DNA of 11,795 bases, taken from contig CAMFLD010000041.1 in NCBI GenBank assembly GCA_945957245.1, positions 1 through 11,795 of the forward strand, written 5' to 3'. This DNA is from an uncultured Flavobacterium sp. (GTDB taxonomy: Bacteria > Bacteroidota > Bacteroidia > Flavobacteriales > Flavobacteriaceae). Below the pieces are notes generated by a model, which made no database searches, was not told the DNA's origin, and was given only the letters and a program-made list of their open reading frames with translations. Every line of letters begins with the position of its first letter. Position 1 is the first letter of the stretch. Below, in pieces: positions 6,622-11,795 of this stretch. Position numbers and translations under genes: made by a program.

Positions 6622-6651
6622 AAAAGCCCTACGTCTAACCGTAGGGCTTTT
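6622..6651. terminator. Bidirectional intrinsic terminator between convergent genes
   Basis: AAAAGCCCTACG (6622-6633) and CGTAGGGCTTTT (6640-6651) form a perfect 12-bp stem with a 6-nt loop. The plus-strand copy ends in five T's, and the minus-strand copy runs from the loop into four T's. It begins 23 bp after the beta-barrel gene and ends 38 bp before the stop of the giant surface protein gene, so it can end transcription in both directions. Confidence 0.92.
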
Positions 6652-6688
6652 TCAATTAAAAAACCAATTTATGAAACATTATTTATTC

Positions 6689-9600
6689 CTATTCAAATAG
6701 GATTTTCTTAGTTAAGAACTGACCGTTGTCCAATTGGACTTTCACAATTACAACCTGAGTAGCAATAATAAGGTCTGAAGTTTTAAATACGTTCGAATCA
6801 ACTCCTTTAGCACGATACAACGATTTGCCAAGCAAGTCAAACAATTGAACATTGTCTATCACGAAATCATCCGTGCTGATTTCGATGTGTTTGCCCACCT
6901 TTAAAATTTTTACATTATCATCTGATGCAGTTGGATTGTTAACACCAAGCGTTTGATTGCTAAAACGAAGCTCAAAGCGGTCATTATAGCTTCCACTGGT
7001 AATTGTAAAATTATATCCTCCAGATTTTAGGTTGTGGTAGACACCGTTTAATTTGTCCAGCAAATAAACATCCTGATTTTGGAACAAACCATCAAAATGC
7101 TCCAGATTGATGCTAAAATCACCGCTAATTGTAGTAGTAATTCCTAATGGAACAACATCATCTTGATGGAAAGGCAGCGAACGACCCTGAATAGAATAAT
7201 TAGCAGCATCCATAATAGAATAAATTGAAACCACATTACCCGCAGGGAATGTTTTTCCGTCATACAAATTATCGAAACCATTGGTTGCTCCGGTAATGTA
7301 GCCTACCAAAGCCTCATCATAAGCACCGGTAGTATTGGAAATATTCAACCACACACGGTTTTTTTGTATTGCAGTTGCAACGCCCGATACAGGCACATGA
7401 CCACCATTTGCCGGATTTATTTTGAAAAACTGGTTATTATTATTCGCAATCCTCATACTGTTGTTAAACGTAGCCGAATACGTTCCGGCCGCTAACGATG
7501 AATTCGCCTCAATAAAGAACCCCTGACCCGCTGCAATTTTTCCAGTAGGTTCGGCACCGCCTGTTATAGCTGCCGAGGCTGTTTTTACTCCACCGGTAAT
7601 ATTGTATTTAGCATAATCATCACGGGTGTAATTATAAATGCTGGTTCCCGCCACATTGGCAATAGCTGTATTGTGTGTCCAAAGATAAATAGTACCATTT
7701 ACCACTCCGGAATTAGCTGAATCCAAAAGGAAGGCATCGATGTCAATCGCTGAAGGATAAGGATTCCCGATGAGGTTGAATGTTCCGGTTGCTTTAATGA
7801 TAGGAGTAGTTATTATACCATTATTTGGGACACCATTGAACGTAGTGGTAATTACCTGCGGCGTAGCAAAATTCAAATTGTTAGGAACTCGGGAAATATA
7901 TCCTTTTCCAGCTGCCATAACTGTCGAACTGGTTGCCCCAGCCCAATTATTCGTAGTTGGATTAAAGGCGTAAAAGACAGATGGCGAACCTAATACATTT
8001 AGAGTTTGATTAGCCAAAGGAGAAGACCAGTAAGTATAATCATATTGCTTCAATGGTGTAGAATTTCTTTTAAAAGTTATGTTTCCAATATTAGAAGCAC
8101 CATTATTTACCTGAACTAAACTTCCATTATTCTCAATAATGATATTGGCTGTAGAAGCTATTGAAATGTCATTCTGAACTACTAAAGAAACATTGGCCGG
8201 AACAGTAACTACTGCTGAACCCGTAACTTGGCAAGAGCAAACATTAAGGCTGCTGCCCAAAGTTATATTACTCGAAATGACAACAGGTGTTGTACTTGTC
8301 GGAGTACCGCTCCAGGAACCATTATAAGTTACAGTGGCCGGAACTACAATTCCCAAAGCCGCAGTATAGGCAATAGAACAACTTCCGTTTTGGACAACAG
8401 CTCGGAAATACCTCGTACCACTTAAACTGCCTATTTCTGCACTTGACAATGTAGAAGTTGTATTGGCGATGTCAGTAACTCCCGATGTGAATGCAGCATC
8501 ATTAGCGTATTGCCATTTGATTACATTTCCTGTATTACCATTAAGCGTGATAGCACCTGGAGTTGTATTTCTACAAATAGTCGTTGCAGAAGTACTCAAA
8601 GTACCGGCTACTGTTGCAGCAAGAACGCTAACCAATTGTGTAATTCCAGTCGTTGTATTACCGCAAACTGTATCTTTTCTTCTTACCCAATAAGTTGTAT
8701 CTGAAGTGGGAGAAACCACTATAGATGAAGCTGTTTGCCCGGAAATTACATTAGACCCGACTACGTTTCCTGTTCCCCATTCATAAGAGCCTGTTGTTCC
8801 CAAAGTTCCACCAGAGGCTGTAAGCGTTGTGCTTCCGGTACCGCAAATTGTTGTTGTCCCTGAAATGCCTGTAGGAGCTGTTGATGCTACGTTAGTATTA
8901 GTAAAAGTGATACTTATATTGGCATTACTGGTATTTTCCCTTAGACGAAGCTCAACTTCAGAAGTCGAGTCTAAAGTATAAGAACCCACAACCAAATTGT
9001 AATTTCCGGCTCCACTCCAGGTAGCGCTGGACCAGATTAGGGTTCCGTTTAAATATAATTGAGCGGCATCATCCCAGTTTTGCATGGCAATGGTATAGGT
9101 TCCGCAAGGAAACCCTTTTCTTTTAGCAACAAAAGTAAAATTGTCTGTAGGAACAGGACATCCGGACCATCCTGCCGAACTGGATGGAGAAGTAGCGGCA
9201 TTCCAGCTGTTAGTGCCTGATTGAGTGTCAAAATTAATAGTGTTTACGCTATAATAACCAGCATAGACTGCGGTGGCTAATGAGATATCTCCAGTTGAAT
9301 AACCATAGGCGTTCCAAACATTATTTCCAAAAGTAGCGGGATTTCCCGGCGGTGTTGTAATAGTAATAGTTGTAGTTACTCCACCACTATAACTGGTACA
9401 GGAAGGATCATATCTTCTTACCCAATAAGTAGTAGTTGTTGTTGGGCTAACAGTTATAGAAACTCCTGTTCCTGAAATTGAATTTGTTCCAATAACACTT
9501 CCTGTTCCCCATTGGTAAGTAGCACCGGGAGCCGCTGTCCCACCTGTAGCAGTTAGCGTATAACTTGTACCTGCACAAGAAGTTCCTGCACCTGTTATTG

Positions 9601-11704
9601 CAGTAGGAGCAGTGGAAGCGGTTGTTACAGTAACAGTAGTAGTTATATGACCGGTTGCAGTGCTGCAGGGAGCACTGTCAACCCTTCTTACCCAATATCC
9701 GCTTGTTGCGGTAGGATTTATAGTTATAGAAGCACCAGACTGCCCGACAATGGTATTTACACCTGCACTATAGCCAGTACCCCATTCGTACACACCATTA
9801 GTTCCCAATGTCCCTCCTGAAGCGGTTAAGGTTACACTGCTACCCGAACAGACGGTAGCATTGCTAGGTGTAATTGTAGCAGGCTGGGTTGATTGTGTTG
9901 CAACGGTTACAGTAAATACATAACCTCCGGAGGAAAGATTACATGGACTGCCATCTACTCTTCTAACCCAATAAGTTGTTGTAGTTGAGGGATTTATATA
10001 ATAACCGTTGTATGTAGCTCCTGCTATAGGATTAGTTCCTACCACGCTACCGGTTCCCCATTGATATGTCGCACCCGGAGCTGCATAACCACCTGTAGCT
10101 GTCAAAGTTGTTCCTCCTGCACCGTAGCAAAGAGACATGCTTCCCGTTACGCCAGTAGGAGCAGTAGAGAAGTTTGTGCAGGAAGTATAATTGAAAGTTA
10201 CTCTCGAGGCTCCTCCCTGTTCGTAATATTCTAAGATAAAGTTTGTATTTCCGTTAAGATAAACCGTAGCAGAAGTTGAAGTCGTATAACTATGATCAAC
10301 AAAATTATTTATGATGTAGGTTGAACCGCCATCCACGCTTAAACGATAACCATCATCTCCACCAACGGTGAATGTGTAATAGCCTGCGGTTAGGGTTTTA
10401 GTCATTTTATAGCGTACAAAAAACTGATCTGCGTAGGTTCCGCAAAGATTTCCACCGGAAATTGATCCGGAGCCCAAATCATAATCAAAAATTTCCGGTT
10501 GTGTGATAAACCCACGATAAGGAGCTGTGGCTATATTACTTGGTGGATTAGTCGAATTCAACCCGGTGTAAACATATCCAATCCAGGAAGCACTTCCATA
10601 GGTGGTCTGATCACCTGCCGGTGTATTTACATTTACAGTAGTTGAAGTTATGGCAGTTGTAGATGAGCAGGGAGAAGAATCTACCCTTCTCACCCAATAT
10701 CCTGTAGTAGTTGTCGGGCTTATCGTCAGCGTAGCTGATGTAGCTCCTGCAATAGTATTGATACCTGCCGTATATCCCGTTCCCCACTCATAAGTACCGT
10801 TAGTTCCCAGAGTACCTCCGGTTGCTGTTAAAGTGGTACTGTTACCTAAGCATATAGTTGTTGTTCCGGTAATGGATGTTGGGGCGGTTGAGGCACTAAT
10901 CACAGTCACAGTTTGGGTAGCTTCTGAAGTGAATGCTGCACAAGGAGCCGGATCTACACGCCTAACCCAATAAGTAGTGGTAGCTGAAGGCGTTACGGTT
11001 ATCGAGGAAGAGGTTTGACCAGCTATTATATTAGATCCCACTGTTCCGGTTCCCCATTGATAGGTTGCTCCGGTTGCCAATGTACCACCAGTTGCTGTAA
11101 GCGTTGTTGAAGTGCCGGCACAAATTGTTGTATTTCCGGAAATTCCTGTTGGTGAAGTAGATGGATTAGCACAATTGGCATAAGAAAAACTAACCCTCGA
11201 AAGACCACCCTGCTCATAGTATTCGATGACCAAGTTTACATTTCCACTCAAATAAATACTTGAGGAAGTTGCTGTAACATAAGAACGGTCAGACCAGTTG
11301 TTTATTATCCAGTTAGCACCTCCATCAATACTCAGGCGATAACCATCATCTCCTCCAACAATAAAACTGTAATTACCCGCAGGGAAATTTTTGGTCATTT
11401 TAAAACGAACTGCAAACTGATCGGCATAAGTCCCGCATAAGTTGGGGCCAGCAATTGAACCGGAGCCTAAATCCATATCAAATATGTCAGGCTGGGTAAT
11501 GTAACCTCTGTAAGTTGTAGTAAATGCATTTGTGGGAGGGTTAGAGGTGTTTATAGCATTATAAACATAACCAATCCATGAGTTTGAACCGTAAGTAGTT
11601 TGATCTCCTGGAGGAGTAGGGCATTGAGAAAACATTTTTTGTGTTAGTAGGATAAACACGAAAATCAATAATTTTAAAATGTCTTTTGTTGTAATTGTTT
11701 TCAT
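6689..11704 (-). CDS. Giant T9SS-secreted adhesin-like protein with PA14-like and Ig-like modules
   Basis: This protein has 1671 residues. The signal peptide is residues 1-27 (hydrophobic KLLIFVFILL, then KMFSQ). Domain order: PA14-like 1 (34-178), Ig-like A and B (182-360), PA14-like 2 (364-509), Ig-like C, D and E (513-783), a degenerate PA14-like 3 (786-939), Ig-like F (941-1028), a divergent Ig-like G (1030-1121), a short strand-repeat region (about 1125-1200), a region common in flavobacterial T9SS proteins (about 1205-1583; DYTYWSSPL, LIGNPYPSAID, GQGFF, FNNSMR, RVWLN), and a type A T9SS sorting domain (about 1598-1671, ending TKKILFE). The protein should cross the outer membrane through T9SS and be attached or released. 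PA14-like folds often bind sugars and the Ig-like units are probably spacers, so adhesion or polysaccharide binding is the best guess. No catalytic domain was seen. Confidence 0.93.
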   Translation of the reverse strand: MKTITTKDILKLLIFVFILLTQKMFSQCPTPPGDQTTYGSNSWIGYVYNAINTSNPPTNAFTTTYRGYITQPDIFDMDLGSGSIAGPNLCGTYADQFAVRFKMTKNFPAGNYSFIVGGDDGYRLSIDGGANWIINNWSDRSYVTATSSSIYLSGNVNLVIEYYEQGGLSRVSFSYANCANPSTSPTGISGNTTICAGTSTTLTATGGTLATGATYQWGTGTVGSNIIAGQTSSSITVTPSATTTYWVRRVDPAPCAAFTSEATQTVTVISASTAPTSITGTTTICLGNSTTLTATGGTLGTNGTYEWGTGYTAGINTIAGATSATLTISPTTTTGYWVRRVDSSPCSSTTAITSTTVNVNTPAGDQTTYGSASWIGYVYTGLNSTNPPSNIATAPYRGFITQPEIFDYDLGSGSISGGNLCGTYADQFFVRYKMTKTLTAGYYTFTVGGDDGYRLSVDGGSTYIINNFVDHSYTTSTSATVYLNGNTNFILEYYEQGGASRVTFNYTSCTNFSTAPTGVTGSMSLCYGAGGTTLTATGGYAAPGATYQWGTGSVVGTNPIAGATYNGYYINPSTTTTYWVRRVDGSPCNLSSGGYVFTVTVATQSTQPATITPSNATVCSGSSVTLTASGGTLGTNGVYEWGTGYSAGVNTIVGQSGASITINPTATSGYWVRRVDSAPCSTATGHITTTVTVTTASTAPTAITGAGTSCAGTSYTLTATGGTAAPGATYQWGTGSVIGTNSISGTGVSITVSPTTTTTYWVRRYDPSCTSYSGGVTTTITITTPPGNPATFGNNVWNAYGYSTGDISLATAVYAGYYSVNTINFDTQSGTNSWNAATSPSSSAGWSGCPVPTDNFTFVAKRKGFPCGTYTIAMQNWDDAAQLYLNGTLIWSSATWSGAGNYNLVVGSYTLDSTSEVELRLRENTSNANISITFTNTNVASTAPTGISGTTTICGTGSTTLTASGGTLGTTGSYEWGTGNVVGSNVISGQTASSIVVSPTSDTTYWVRRKDTVCGNTTTGITQLVSVLAATVAGTLSTSATTICRNTTPGAITLNGNTGNVIKWQYANDAAFTSGVTDIANTTSTLSSAEIGSLSGTRYFRAVVQNGSCSIAYTAALGIVVPATVTYNGSWSGTPTSTTPVVISSNITLGSSLNVCSCQVTGSAVVTVPANVSLVVQNDISIASTANIIIENNGSLVQVNNGASNIGNITFKRNSTPLKQYDYTYWSSPLANQTLNVLGSPSVFYAFNPTTNNWAGATSSTVMAAGKGYISRVPNNLNFATPQVITTTFNGVPNNGIITTPIIKATGTFNLIGNPYPSAIDIDAFLLDSANSGVVNGTIYLWTHNTAIANVAGTSIYNYTRDDYAKYNITGGVKTASAAITGGAEPTGKIAAGQGFFIEANSSLAAGTYSATFNNSMRIANNNNQFFKINPANGGHVPVSGVATAIQKNRVWLNISNTTGAYDEALVGYITGATNGFDNLYDGKTFPAGNVVSIYSIMDAANYSIQGRSLPFHQDDVVPLGITTTISGDFSINLEHFDGLFQNQDVYLLDKLNGVYHNLKSGGYNFTITSGSYNDRFELRFSNQTLGVNNPTASDDNVKILKVGKHIEISTDDFVIDNVQLFDLLGKSLYRAKGVDSNVFKTSDLIIATQVVIVKVQLDNGQFLTKKILFE
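6692..6913 (-). other. Type A T9SS C-terminal sorting domain (coding segment)
   Basis: Residues about 1598-1671 read as a beta-strand sorting domain: VKILKVGKHIEIS, then NVQLFDLLGKSLYRAKGV, then TSDLIIATQVVIVKVQLDNG and TKKILFE. The pattern of a strand, a 'LFDLLGK' turn and a closing basic 'KKI' strand is that of the Por secretion system C-terminal signal. The usual GxY before the penultimate strand is replaced by ATQVVIVKV. The domain is normally removed after translocation. Confidence 0.88.
8342..11161 (-). repeat. Seven Ig-like (CHU_C-associated type) repeats, interspersed
   Basis: Units in protein order are at 10895-11161 (A), 10625-10888 (B), 9902-10168 (C), 9623-9895 (D), 9356-9616 (E), 8621-8884 (F) and the divergent 8342-8617 (G). 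Units A-F share a cysteine followed by TLTAxGG, then Y(Q/E)WGTG, TTTYWVRR and a closing cysteine. Each of the seven has exactly two cysteines 59-65 residues apart (195/255, 285/346, 526/588, 619/680, 710/769, 954/1014, 1044/1109), consistent with one disulfide per module. PA14-like modules interrupt the array after B and after E. Confidence 0.88.
9623..11605 (-). repeat. Tandem duplication of a PA14-Ig-Ig block, 990-bp period
   Basis: Block 1 (10625-11605, residues 34-360) and block 2 (9623-10615, residues 364-694) have the same order: PA14-like, an Ig unit with ATYQWGTG, and an Ig unit with YEWGTGY.AG.NTI and GYWVRRVDS.PC. Equivalent residues are offset by 330, so the period is 990 bp. The PA14-like copies share GDQTTYGS.SWIGYVY, NLCGTYADQF, GGDDGYRLS.DGG and EYYEQGG.SRV, with cysteine pairs 90/178 and 421/509. 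The copies have visibly diverged at DNA level, so the duplication is not recent or not recently homogenised. Confidence 0.85.
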
Positions 11705-11732
11705 TTGGGGATATGAATTTGATTTGACGAAA

Positions 11733-11760
11733 CAAACCTATCATAAAAAATTATAACAAT
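11733..11760 (-). promoter_or_regulatory. Putative promoter of the giant surface protein gene
   Basis: On the minus strand, ATTG (11757-11760) is followed after 16 nt by TAGGTTTG (11733-11740), an exact TAnnTTTG -7 box. The spacer is shorter than the usual 19 and the -33 lacks its first T, so it may need an activator. The -7 box ends about 28 nt before the ATG at 11704. Confidence 0.5.
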
Positions 11761-11790
11761 CGATGAAATGACAAAAAATATCGATGAAAT
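11759..11790. promoter_or_regulatory. Pair of 11-bp direct repeats, 21-bp spacing, upstream of the promoter
   Basis: ATCGATGAAAT occurs at 11759-11769 and again at 11780-11790, exactly 21 bp apart, which is two turns of the helix. The first copy overlaps the putative -33 element and the second lies just upstream. Same-face tandem sites at this position are typical of activator binding. The repeats are seen directly; their binding role is inferred. Confidence 0.4.
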
Positions 11791-11795
11791 ACATA

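Noticed and set aside
8228..8704. Open frames on the plus strand opposite the Ig-like repeats
   Set aside because: They are antisense shadows of the repetitive, Thr/Ser/Gly-rich coding sequence, with no signal, motif or promoter of their own.
8621..11161. Regularly spaced repeats resembling a CRISPR or satellite array
   Set aside because: The repeats are about 265-bp protein-coding Ig modules in one open frame, diverged at DNA level; there are no short identical repeats with spacers.

Overview
The window looks like a piece of a Flavobacteriia (Bacteroidota) genome, most probably Flavobacterium or a close relative. The evidence is: AT-rich DNA; start codons without Shine-Dalgarno sequences; promoters of the Bacteroidota type (TTTG, about 19 nt, TAnnTTTG); a type IX secretion (T9SS) sorting domain at the end of a giant surface protein; Bacteroidota-restricted families (DUF2480-like, DUF3078-like) behind a SUF iron-sulfur operon; and a Flavobacterium-style interspersed palindrome. 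The first 13 bases exactly match the inner end of the Nextera/Tn5 mosaic-end adapter, so the left edge is probably an untrimmed contig end and not native DNA.

Layout. (1) 14-1046, minus: incomplete gene for a secreted protein with a carboxypeptidase-regulatory-like beta domain, a YfaP/DUF2135-like domain and TPRs. (2) 1127-2479, minus: membrane-anchored serine hydrolase of the beta-lactamase/NylB type. (3) 2480-2590: divergent control region with a -7 box and a perfect 8-bp inverted repeat in the sufS leader. (4) 2591-5636, plus: SUF operon in the order sufS, small lipoprotein-like protein, sufE, MIP18-type (DUF59) SUF-associated gene, DUF2480-like gene. A 64-bp imperfect palindrome lies between sufS and the lipoprotein-like gene. 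(5) 5706-6599, plus: DUF3078-like predicted outer-membrane beta-barrel with its own near-perfect promoter. (6) 6622-6651: bidirectional terminator between convergent genes. (7) 6689-11704, minus: 1671-residue T9SS surface protein built from PA14-like and Ig-like (CHU_C-associated) modules, including a 990-bp block duplication. (8) 11705-11795: its promoter and a pair of direct repeats spaced 21 bp apart.

How the genes work together. SufS takes sulfur from cysteine and passes it from Cys364 to Cys51 of SufE. The sulfur then goes to a SufBCD scaffold, which is not encoded here. The DUF59 protein and probably the DUF2480-like protein assist in cluster assembly or delivery. The lipoprotein-like protein and the beta-barrel are envelope proteins of unknown role. 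The giant protein is a secreted, probably cell-surface-attached adhesin-like protein.

No gene-free stretch exceeds 300 bases; the longest gap between genes is the 111-bp sufS control region. No RNA genes, insertion sequences, integrases or CRISPR arrays were found.
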